The notes under the pieces were generated by a model. It saw only the letters and a program-made list of their open reading frames with translations. It was not told where the DNA came from and did not search any database. A program made the position numbers and the translations under genes. 27,723 bases of DNA from a virus, in IMG/VR virus record IMGVR_UViG_3300046467_000720, positions 1-27,723 of that record; one strand, written 5' to 3'. Positions 1 to 7,009 of this stretch are shown piece by piece (within the stretch, counting starts at the first letter, position 1; each line of letters opens with the position of its first letter).

Positions 1-24
1 CCATAAATTGTTATTTTCAGTCAT
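1..24 (-). CDS. start of an unknown gene downstream of the tail fibre (cut by window edge)
   Basis: Only the first eight codons (MTENNNLW) are inside the window. The ATG lies just after the tail-fibre stop codon in a TAATAATG arrangement, and a GAGGG ribosome site sits about 8 bases upstream. The spacing fits the tight, coupled layout of the rest of the operon, which is why I call it a gene start. Its function cannot be judged. Confidence 0.45.
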
Positions 25-26
25 TA

Positions 27-3000
27 TTATCCCTCGTACCAGTATCCGTCATGGTAACTGTCGGAATACCACGCCGCGCCATCTGACACCGCTGACCAGC
101 TAACAGCAGTGTACATATTCTCAACACTCGACAGCCCAGCATAATTTGAGTTCACTATAGTATCGTAGTTATCATAAATCTTTTCCGAGCCTGCTGCCGC
201 AATTTTGAATGAGTTATTGTTGGAGTCCCTTACCGCAAATGTAAGCCTCGCTCCCTTGGCGGTTGCTGCCGCTGGTAATGTGAGCGTGAACGTGCCAGCT
301 AAACCCGAAATGTCTAAACTGTAAAAGTGGTCGTCCGTTGCGGTGGCAGTGTGCGTTGTGCCTGTAGTTAAATTGGTTGCGTCGGGGCCGCCAGCACCCA
401 GTTGGGTGTCCGTGCCAGCATCATCAGTAAAATACAAGCTATTGGGCGTTCCTGTTTTTACCCAGAGCTGCCCGTAAGCCGCCGTATCAGCGTCAGCCGC
501 AGCTTGCTCCTTGAGGGTGACCGCCCCTTCCACGGTGAGCTTCGTTGCTGGCGCAGTCGTCCCGATGCCGACATTGCCATCCCCCATTACAGCTAAAGCG
601 TTAGAATCCCCACCCGTGTTAACTCGCAACCCATAAGCCAACGCATGGGAGCTGGCGATTTGAGCATTAAGTCCGTGGGAGGTTGAGGTTGTGCCAGAGT
701 TGTACAAGTAAGAGAGGTAGACACCAGCGGCTGTTGCGGCTTCCACATGAAGAGGTGAGGTTGGCGCAGTCGTCCCGATGCCGACGTTGCCGTTCGTGAG
801 CAACCGAAGGTTCGTTACTGTCGGCGCGCCTCCGGTTGTTTCACCGTAGCCAATGGTCATTCCCGCGCCTGTAAAGTGCGTTAAATACGCGTCCGTTCCA
901 TCAAACCCTGTAGAGTAGAAATTACCATTATGGACTCTTTCATGTGTAAACCCACCGCCAGTATCCCTAATTTGCAGCCTTGAATCATTCGGGTCAGTGA
1001 CTCCGATGCCGACGTTGCCGCTGGAGTCAATCCGCATCCTTTCCAACATTCCTACTGTGGTGGAACCCCCATTAGTGAGGAATACCAATTCACCAGTGTG
1101 AACTGTTGTATGGTCAGTGTTGACTCCAGCGATGCACGAAGTAGTAAAACCAGCACTATCGTTAAATTTAACTAACCCGTAATTGTTATCCGTTGCGGAA
1201 GTATTCTGAATAACTAAATCTGGGCCATCTAGGCTGGGTATGCTTGTTGATGTGAGAGAATAGTGAAGACCGAGACAATACGCATTCGCCGCCACATCAC
1301 CTGTGCCAATCCCCACTTGTGAATCCCGGTAAATATTGGCCGTACTAGTTACGGTTGACCACGGCGATGAGCCGCCACCGCCAGCATCCTCCCATGTGGC
1401 TAATCCGTCTGCGTCCGAGGTCAGCACCTTATCAGCACCGGGAACGCCACCAGTAATCTTTATCTGACCATTGATTTCCAACTCGGAATCAGGGTCAGTG
1501 ACTCCGATGCCGACGTTGCCATTACTCTTGATAACAAAATCGTTGGTGGCTCCTGTTTCATTCCTTATGTAAAGAGAGTTATCATCAATAGCATGACTGG
1601 AGCCAGCTACTCCTATCCCCCATGTCTGAGTGGTACTCTCCTCGTTTGTAATCTTTATGACAGCAGCATCAGCTTGCTCTGTAATAAATTCAGCAATTAC
1701 GGCAGTAGTCCCAGCATCAAAAGTTGATTCACCGACAACGTGTAAATCTGTCCCCGGCGCAATCGTCCCGATGCCGACTTTACCGGTCTGAGTAACGGTA
1801 ACTACAACACCAGAGTCATCAGTGGTTAATTTAAACACACTGCCGGCCCCACCTCCTGCTCTAGAAAGCCGAAACTCCTCTGACCCTCCGCCTTTGAAAG
1901 TGATACCACACTCGTCGTCTGCATCACCGCTATCAATATTCAGAAGGCAGCCCTCAGCCGCATAAAGATTCAGTACATCACCACTATACAATCCGCTAAA
2001 GTCAGAGACTCCAATGCCGACTCTGCCTGAACCTGCGGTGCGGTAAATATCATCCCCGTAGGATGGGTCATTTTCCACCGTCCACGGCGATGAGCCGCCA
2101 CCGCCAGCAGGAGTAGCCCACGTATTGTCGCCCCTCAAAAATGTTGTGGAACTCGCTGTGCCTGTCGCTGAAAGCATCGCAATGTCAACCGCGTCAGTCG
2201 CAATCGTAGTTGCGTTCCCACTGCTGGTTACATCGCCAGTAAGGTTGGCGTTGGTGGTAACAGTTCCTGCCGTGAGGCTTGCTGCTGTTCCTGTGCAGTT
2301 TGTAAGCACTCCACTTGCAGGGGTTCCGAGAGCGGGCGTTACTAATGTCGGACTGGTAGCAAAGACCAGAGAACCACTGCCTGTTTCGTCCGAAATAACC
2401 CCCGCCAACTGCGCGGAGGTTGTAGCTGCCATAACAGAAAGATTGTTTGTAGTGTAAACACCATTGGTAACTGTCGCTGCGTTGCCTGTGCAGCTACCTG
2501 ACGAACCGCTGGCGTTTCCGGTCAAGGCTCCAACAAAGTCCGTGGAGGTAACACTGGTTAACCCAGTAATCGTTGCATCTAGGTTAAGTGTTACATCACC
2601 CGAAGCCCCTCCCCCATTAAGATTCGTCCCAGCCGTGACACCCGTGATGTCTCCTGTAGTAGGTGCTGCCCATGAGGGAACACCAGACGCAAGAGTCAGA
2701 ACCTCTGTGTCAGAGCCTTTTGCAAGTTTTGCTAATGTGGTTGTGGTGTCAGCATAAAGAACGTCACCTGCTGCAAACCCGGTTAATGTCGTGCCGCCCT
2801 TCGCAACAGGTATTACATTATTATAGGTTGTTGCGTTCCCGCTTGAAGTCACGTCACCCGTTAAATTTGCATTAGTGGTGACGGTTCCCGCTGTCAGGCT
2901 TGCTGCTGTTCCAGTCAGGTTTGTTGCCACACCGCTTGCCGGAGTGCCGAGGGCTGGAGTTACCAGCGTTGGGCTGGTGGCAAATACCAGTGAGCCACTC

Positions 3001-3854
3001 CCCGTCTCATCAGACATGACCCCTGCAAGAGCCGAGCTTGTCGCCGTTCCTCCATTAGCCAGTACCTCGGATAGCGTATCGGAAGTTCCAACCTGCGCGT
3101 CCACGTAGGCAGTCGTTGCAACCTTCGTGGAGTTGTTGGAAGCAGATTGAGTTGTACCTACAACCCCGTCAGCAAGAACGGACGTAGCCGTGACGTTTCC
3201 AGTTAAATCTCCGGTTACATCGCCTGTCACGTCTCCGGTTACATCCCCGGTTACATCTCCTGTTACGTTGCCTGTGACATTCCCAGTAACATTGCCCGTC
3301 ACGTTGCCTGTCAACGCGCCAGTAAAAGTTGTTGCCGTGACGGTGTTGTCCTTAACCAGAACGCTGTCAATCGTTACACCCGCAGCAGCAGTCGTCTCAG
3401 CAACCGTATCCGTGGTAATGGATTGGCTGGCTGAAACAATTATATTAGTTGAACCTGTCGTGTTGCCATTAGCCAACACCTCCGCCAAGTTATCCGCTGT
3501 TCCAACCTGTGCATCCACATAAGCCGTGGTCGCAACCTTGGTTGAATTGTCACTTGTACTCTGCGTAGTCCCGATAACGCCATCAACCAGAACGCTTGTG
3601 GCCGTGACATTGCCAGTAAGATCGCCAGTTACATCACCCGTCAAGTCGCCCACCACGCCACCTGTTGCCGTGGTTATCCCAGCCACCTCAAGTGTGCCAG
3701 TAGACTTAACCCCGGCAGTGCTTAACTGGAGAACAGAATCCGTGCCGTCACCGTCCTGAACAGTGTCCAGTGATGCGGTCAATCCGCTCGCGCTCGTCGT
3801 CTTTAACAGTTCAGTATATGAACCGGAAATTGATCTTCCTGTTAATGTAGCCAT
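27..3854 (-). CDS. repetitive tail fibre / receptor-binding protein (1275 aa)
   Basis: This is very probably the phage tail fibre that contacts the host surface. The protein is rich in Gly, Thr, Ala, Ser and Val and consists largely of repeats. There is a run of about ten VTGD/VTGN tetrapeptides near residues 180-225. A paralogous pair of blocks contains STKVATTAYVDAQVGT, and a second pair of about 70 residues contains SLVFATSPTLVTPALGTP. Seven VGIG-type units (for example NVGIGTTAP) are spaced through the C-terminal two thirds. These motifs are common in trimeric beta-structured phage fibres. No intramolecular chaperone (peptidase S74) domain is visible at the C-terminus, which ends in a Tyr/Trp-rich stretch. 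The ATG directly follows the stop of the upstream gene and has GGGGG about 6 bases upstream. It is the largest gene in the window and closes the structural operon. Confidence 0.85.
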   Translation of the reverse strand: MATLTGRSISGSYTELLKTTSASGLTASLDTVQDGDGTDSVLQLSTAGVKSTGTLEVAGITTATGGVVGDLTGDVTGDLTGNVTATSVLVDGVIGTTQSTSDNSTKVATTAYVDAQVGTADNLAEVLANGNTTGSTNIIVSASQSITTDTVAETTAAAGVTIDSVLVKDNTVTATTFTGALTGNVTGNVTGNVTGNVTGDVTGDVTGDVTGDVTGDLTGNVTATSVLADGVVGTTQSASNNSTKVATTAYVDAQVGTSDTLSEVLANGGTATSSALAGVMSDETGSGSLVFATSPTLVTPALGTPASGVATNLTGTAASLTAGTVTTNANLTGDVTSSGNATTYNNVIPVAKGGTTLTGFAAGDVLYADTTTTLAKLAKGSDTEVLTLASGVPSWAAPTTGDITGVTAGTNLNGGGASGDVTLNLDATITGLTSVTSTDFVGALTGNASGSSGSCTGNAATVTNGVYTTNNLSVMAATTSAQLAGVISDETGSGSLVFATSPTLVTPALGTPASGVLTNCTGTAASLTAGTVTTNANLTGDVTSSGNATTIATDAVDIAMLSATGTASSTTFLRGDNTWATPAGGGGSSPWTVENDPSYGDDIYRTAGSGRVGIGVSDFSGLYSGDVLNLYAAEGCLLNIDSGDADDECGITFKGGGSEEFRLSRAGGGAGSVFKLTTDDSGVVVTVTQTGKVGIGTIAPGTDLHVVGESTFDAGTTAVIAEFITEQADAAVIKITNEESTTQTWGIGVAGSSHAIDDNSLYIRNETGATNDFVIKSNGNVGIGVTDPDSELEINGQIKITGGVPGADKVLTSDADGLATWEDAGGGGSSPWSTVTSTANIYRDSQVGIGTGDVAANAYCLGLHYSLTSTSIPSLDGPDLVIQNTSATDNNYGLVKFNDSAGFTTSCIAGVNTDHTTVHTGELVFLTNGGSTTVGMLERMRIDSSGNVGIGVTDPNDSRLQIRDTGGGFTHERVHNGNFYSTGFDGTDAYLTHFTGAGMTIGYGETTGGAPTVTNLRLLTNGNVGIGTTAPTSPLHVEAATAAGVYLSYLYNSGTTSTSHGLNAQIASSHALAYGLRVNTGGDSNALAVMGDGNVGIGTTAPATKLTVEGAVTLKEQAAADADTAAYGQLWVKTGTPNSLYFTDDAGTDTQLGAGGPDATNLTTGTTHTATATDDHFYSLDISGLAGTFTLTLPAAATAKGARLTFAVRDSNNNSFKIAAAGSEKIYDNYDTIVNSNYAGLSSVENMYTAVSWSAVSDGAAWYSDSYHDGYWYEG
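2207..2415 (-). repeat. protein-level repeat block, copy 2, within the tail fibre
   Basis: The translated block matches the one at about 2829-3037 almost residue for residue (TSSGNAT ... LTAGTVTTNANLTGDV order on the minus strand), but the DNA differs at many third codon positions. Boundaries are approximate. Confidence 0.75.
2829..3037 (-). repeat. protein-level repeat block, copy 1, within the tail fibre
   Basis: This is the partner of the block at about 2207-2415. The encoded residues include SLVFATSPTLVTPALGTPAS and TAASLTAGTVTTNANLTG. The high protein identity with diverged synonymous positions shows that this is an old duplication kept by selection on the protein. Confidence 0.75.
3184..3320 (-). 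repeat. 12-bp tandem repeat coding VTGD/VTGN units in the tail fibre
   Basis: About ten in-frame 12-base units of the type 'ccggttacatct' (plus strand) follow one another. Each encodes Val-Thr-Gly-Asp or Val-Thr-Gly-Asn. Units differ mainly at third positions. Gain or loss of a unit would keep the frame and change the length of the fibre. Confidence 0.85.
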
Positions 3855-4124
3855 CTAAAACCCCCATGCTTTTTTGATTTGTTTGGTGGAGAAAGTTGAT
3901 TGGCGCAGGAACCTGGAGCCTTCCTTGCACTCCAATCCGTAATAGCCTTCCTTGACCTGATCCTTCTGCGGCTTGATGCCCACAGCCTTTCCGGGCATGG
4001 CAAAGCCAGACGGCCCGCTGGTCTTGGTGTAGACAACGCCATCAACATCAACGGTATCGGTTCCCTTCGGAACCAGACACTCAATGATGTTTCCACTGTC
4101 GTTCTTAAAGTCGTGGAGGGGCAT
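3855..4124 (-). CDS. small structural-operon protein, possibly a degenerate FmdB-like zinc ribbon (89 aa)
   Basis: The protein begins MPLHDFKNDSGNIIECLVPKG, which resembles the start of FmdB-family zinc-ribbon proteins (MPxYDFxC..CG..FE). The CxxC pairs are missing and only two Cys remain (about residues 16 and 66), so metal binding is doubtful. The rest is polar and ends KKAWGF. The ATG overlaps the upstream stop by one base (TAATG) and has a strong GGAGGAGGG ribosome site, so translation is coupled. The stop codon is followed directly by the tail-fibre ATG. Its position between capsid and fibre suggests a virion or assembly role, but the function is unknown. Confidence 0.7.
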   Translation of the reverse strand: MPLHDFKNDSGNIIECLVPKGTDTVDVDGVVYTKTSGPSGFAMPGKAVGIKPQKDQVKEGYYGLECKEGSRFLRQSTFSTKQIKKAWGF

Positions 4125-4393
4125 TAATAGCCCTCCTCCACGTCAGCGGCCATGGCTGCTTCCAGAAGCTCGGCTCCCTCCACATCCTCCGCTGGTGCGG
4201 CCTCTTCATTATGGGCAGCGTATTCAATGGGAACTCCTCCTGCACTTTTCAAGTCAATGGTGGCAATGCCCCCGTCAACTCCAGTCACCTCACCGGCAAC
4301 TTCATTCAGCACAACAGTATCGCCCACTTCAGGAGCCACTTCTTCTCCCTCGCCGTTTTCATCAACAAGAGCCTCTATTGGTAAGTTAATCAT
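4124..4393 (-). CDS. small acidic protein downstream of the capsid gene (89 aa from the favoured start)
   Basis: An acidic protein rich in Glu, Ala, Val and Gly, beginning MINLPIEALVDENGEGEE and containing a stretch GDTVVLNEVAGEVTGVDGGI that looks like a small beta-barrel. A capsid decoration or head-completion role is plausible from position alone. I chose the ATG at 4393 because AAAGGAGG lies 8 bases upstream. The frame stays open back to an ATG at 4507 (127 aa), but that extension has a poor ribosome site and would translate through the GC-rich hairpin at 4443-4471, which looks like an RNA element. Its stop overlaps the next ATG by one base. Confidence 0.7.
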   Translation of the reverse strand: MINLPIEALVDENGEGEEVAPEVGDTVVLNEVAGEVTGVDGGIATIDLKSAGGVPIEYAAHNEEAAPAEDVEGAELLEAAMAADVEEGY

Positions 4394-4442
4394 TTCACAT
4401 CCCTCCTTTTGGGATTTCTTTGAAGGTTTAACACTAGAGCCT

Positions 4443-4471
4443 GTGGGCGGGGGTTTTCCACCCCCACCCAC
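4443..4471 (-). terminator. strong GC hairpin just after the capsid gene
   Basis: On the minus-strand RNA the arms pair over 11 bp (GTGGGTGGGGG with CCCCCGCCCAC, one G-U) around a 7-base loop. The plus strand would have a C-A mismatch instead, so the minus-strand transcript is the folded one. No U tract follows, so it may act as an mRNA 3'-end stabiliser or a weak terminator that sets capsid expression apart from downstream genes. Confidence 0.55.
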
Positions 4472-4518
4472 GGCAATAATAATGGTCATGCCTTTCTTAT
4501 GGGCCATGACTTGTTTGG

Positions 4519-5613
4519 TTAAGCGGTTGAGGCCGTCTTGCTACGCATTACGACGTAGTAATTCGGATTCAAGCGCAACGTTGTCCAATAGGTCTTAAAT
4601 GAACACGTGGTTTTTTGGTTTAGCGGATCACTTTTGTCAGCCGTGTCAACAATCTCAACCTTGGGGCTGAACGGAGACTGACTTGATAAGTCAGGACAAC
4701 CGTAAGCCTCGTCACCAAGGAATAGTGTCGCATGGATGTCATTGGTGGCAGTAGTGCCGCCTCCCCCCGATGCGTCATAGATAACTCGGTCAGCGTCAGT
4801 GCCATTGGCATCACCGGAGATGAACGGATTTGTGGTCATAATGAATTTGGCCCCGTAGAGGGAACCCACTTCACCTTTATACAAATCCTGCACATTGCTA
4901 TATGTAGCAGCATTTTGCCAAACGGTGTCTGTCATCACATCGCTAATCACCTGCGGGCTTGCCGCTGCAACAAACATTCCGCCTCTGGCGGCTGTTGCGC
5001 GGTTAACCTTCAGTTGAGTAACAGCATTAAGAACAGCCGGAGCGTCAAGCAGCGTGCCTGTTCCCGTGGTGATCTCAAACGCAGTGTATTGAGTGGCTGC
5101 GGTTGTCTCTTTTGTTCCGTCAGCATACAACTCAACCAGCGTGTCTCCATTGTCGAGACTGGCTGACATATCAGCGGCATAGCCACCTTCCATGGCCGTG
5201 CCACCAACATTTGATCCCACAACTGTGTTGCGAGTGATGGTGTCCATATCCAACGCGGCATCCTGCCCATTGGTCTTGATGCTCTGCTGCAAGCTGTTGA
5301 ATAAATCAGTGGCAGTCAGGATGTCGGTCAACTCAATGACCTGACCCCGTTGAGTCAATGATTTCTCAATCTTGTCAAGAGCGAGCGTGCGAGTTCCGCT
5401 GGGTGCAGTGCCTTCAGTCAATGCCTCAATGGCAGAGGTTGAAGGTGCGCCATAACGGAACATTGTGATCGCCTTGTGGCCCGCCCTCGCAGGGAGAGGA
5501 GCTTTCTTGGCGAACTGATCCAATATCAGTGCTTGAACAGCGTAGGACAGTAATTTCTTACTGAAATAATTCTGATACTGGTTGGATAGTGTAGTTGTGG
5601 TATTCGTTGCCAT
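4519..5613 (-). CDS. major capsid protein, N4-gp56 family (364 aa)
   Basis: This protein builds the icosahedral phage head. Sequence features match the N4-gp56 family of HK97-fold capsid proteins. The N-terminus (NQYQNYFSKKLLSYA, then a short stretch to ALILDQFAKKAPLPA) leads to the RYG motif and the segment with EGTAPSG. The middle part contains LTQRGQVIELTDILTATD and RNTVVGSN, and the C-terminus has KTYWTTLRLNPNYYVVM. The length of 364 aa is usual for the family. An AAGGA ribosome site lies about 10 bases before the ATG. It sits directly downstream of the scaffold gene, as expected, and a 13-base near-palindrome occupies the short gap between the two. A strong hairpin follows the stop. Confidence 0.93.
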   Translation of the reverse strand: MATNTTTTLSNQYQNYFSKKLLSYAVQALILDQFAKKAPLPARAGHKAITMFRYGAPSTSAIEALTEGTAPSGTRTLALDKIEKSLTQRGQVIELTDILTATDLFNSLQQSIKTNGQDAALDMDTITRNTVVGSNVGGTAMEGGYAADMSASLDNGDTLVELYADGTKETTAATQYTAFEITTGTGTLLDAPAVLNAVTQLKVNRATAARGGMFVAAASPQVISDVMTDTVWQNAATYSNVQDLYKGEVGSLYGAKFIMTTNPFISGDANGTDADRVIYDASGGGGTTATNDIHATLFLGDEAYGCPDLSSQSPFSPKVEIVDTADKSDPLNQKTTCSFKTYWTTLRLNPNYYVVMRSKTASTA

Positions 5614-5644
5614 AACTTTTTATTCCTTCCCGTCAGCATAAACG

Positions 5645-5657
5645 TGTCACATTGTGA
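5645..5657. promoter_or_regulatory. dispersed near-palindromic 13-mer (TGTCACATTGTGA), site 1
   Basis: TCACA and TGTGA arms flank one central base. The same 13-mer recurs as its exact complement at 9620-9632, with variants at 6814, 15238 and 24269. This copy fills the gap between scaffold and capsid genes and could be an operator or stoperator. Confidence 0.45.
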
Positions 5658-5665
5658 AGAAGCTG

Positions 5666-6601
5666 TTAAAGCGAGTCGTCGTGAACCATGGCAGCTTGGC
5701 GCAGGTATTTCTCCTGCTCCCCGTCATCCATGTCATCAAAACCTCTCGCACCATTCAACTTCTCCGCTGTGAATCCGCCTTGTACCGACGTTTTCTTTTC
5801 CAGTTTGTTATATTTTTGCTGTAGTTCAAGGAGCTTGGTAGCAGACTCTTCAGTGCTGCCCGACTTCATTTCCAGTCTCGCCATCTTCACTGCCATTTCC
5901 AGTCCATCAGGACTAGCCGTCAGTGACGGGTTATTCTGGAGCATCGCTTGTGCCTTTTGGGTAAGAGGATTGCTCATGTCATTCAGTTCTGGGTTGCGCG
6001 TCATTAGTTCATGACGCTTCGCTTCCCACGCTTGTTTATACTGGGTCTGAGAGACGCTCGCCTTGGCCTGATCCTCTGCCGCTCCAAGCTCCTTGGCTTT
6101 GGCGCGGGCGGATTGGGCATAGTCAGACTCACCTTCCTCATCAAACCCTTTCGCAGCTTCCTCGTAATCCTTGGCTGTATGGCCGTGTTCATCACGGTAT
6201 CCCTGCTGGGCAATCATTTGCTGGCGTTGGGTTTCCAACTCCTGCGTCTGTTGCTGCAACTGGGCCTCAAGCTGCTTGTTCTGTTCCTTGGCCTCGTTTA
6301 CACCAGTCCAAGACTTTTCCAAGCGAGCCTGATTCTTCGCATACTTGCTCTGCTTCTTGTCGGCAACCTTTTCGGGCTGCTCCTCTTTCAATGAACTACT
6401 AATTTCAGCGTCTTGATCTGGAGGGCTGACTTCCTCTCCTCCTTCCTCCTGTGGTAGCTCCGGTGGCGGAGTTTCCTCCACTTCCGGTTCTTCAGTTAGC
6501 ACCTGCACTTCAGGTGTTTCACCCGCCTCCACAGCAGCATCATGCTCCTGTGCAGCGGCCAACAGTTGGTCGGCGGTTATGTCGCCAGTTTCCTCTGCCA
6601 T
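5666..6601 (-). CDS. capsid scaffolding protein (311 aa)
   Basis: Probable internal scaffold that guides head assembly and then leaves the capsid. It is highly acidic at the N-terminus (EVEETPPPELPQEEGGEE), followed by a long Gln/Lys/Glu-rich helical, coiled-coil-like centre and a C-terminal region ending YLRQAAMVHDDSL. There is no recognisable enzyme motif. The position directly before the capsid gene and the composition are typical of scaffolds in N4-gp56-type phages. I start it at the ATG with AAAGGAG 8 bases upstream; an upstream in-frame ATG at 6646 would add 15 residues but lacks a ribosome site. Confidence 0.8.
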   Translation of the reverse strand: MAEETGDITADQLLAAAQEHDAAVEAGETPEVQVLTEEPEVEETPPPELPQEEGGEEVSPPDQDAEISSSLKEEQPEKVADKKQSKYAKNQARLEKSWTGVNEAKEQNKQLEAQLQQQTQELETQRQQMIAQQGYRDEHGHTAKDYEEAAKGFDEEGESDYAQSARAKAKELGAAEDQAKASVSQTQYKQAWEAKRHELMTRNPELNDMSNPLTQKAQAMLQNNPSLTASPDGLEMAVKMARLEMKSGSTEESATKLLELQQKYNKLEKKTSVQGGFTAEKLNGARGFDDMDDGEQEKYLRQAAMVHDDSL

Positions 6602-6673
6602 CAAACGCTCCTTTTGTTGAATGCTATCCTCGTCCTGCCCGCGCATTCATGGGGCAGACCGTGCTGTGGGGTC

Positions 6674-7009
6674 TTAACTCAACGAACGCTCGACCCCAAT
6701 GTCGTCCGTTGTAAATTCCTCTATTGGCTCAATTTCCCTCGCCAGAGTTTCCAGCGTATGAACCGTGGTTCTCATACCGTTTGCATAACCTGCCTCTATT
6801 TGCAAGTTCTTTGTGTCACATTGTGCGACTACGTGCGCGTTTTGTCGCAGAACCATGTTCAACAAAATCGCCCTCAACCTTTTTCCTGCCCGACTGGAAA
6901 GAAACTGGCGCAGTGCATTCGCATCATCCACGCGCCATTCCGGCTCGTCCACCCAAGGCAGATTACCAGATAGACGCCAAGCCATGCGGATAAACTTAAA
7001 GAATCTCAT
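6674..7009 (-). CDS. small protein between portal and scaffold genes (111 aa)
   Basis: Unknown function. The protein starts MRFFKFIRMAWRLSG and has an amphipathic, possibly helical central region. The ATG directly follows the portal stop (TAA ATG), with GGGAG about 10 bases upstream, so it is in the same transcript. The coding sequence contains a 12-base match (6814-6825) to the dispersed palindromic motif. Location suggests a head-assembly or head-tail accessory protein, which is inference only. Confidence 0.7.
   Translation of the reverse strand: MRFFKFIRMAWRLSGNLPWVDEPEWRVDDANALRQFLSSRAGKRLRAILLNMVLRQNAHVVAQCDTKNLQIEAGYANGMRTTVHTLETLAREIEPIEEFTTDDIGVERSLS

Noticed and set aside
2464-3108. 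Several plus-strand frames in the tail-fibre region
   Set aside because: All are antisense shadows of the repetitive fibre gene.
3184-3320. CRISPR array
   Set aside because: The repeats are 12 bp, contiguous and coding, with no spacers.
3190-3522. Plus-strand frame in the tail fibre with repeated SPVTSPVT
   Set aside because: It is the mirror of the 12-bp repeat on the opposite strand; no ribosome site and no sensible context.
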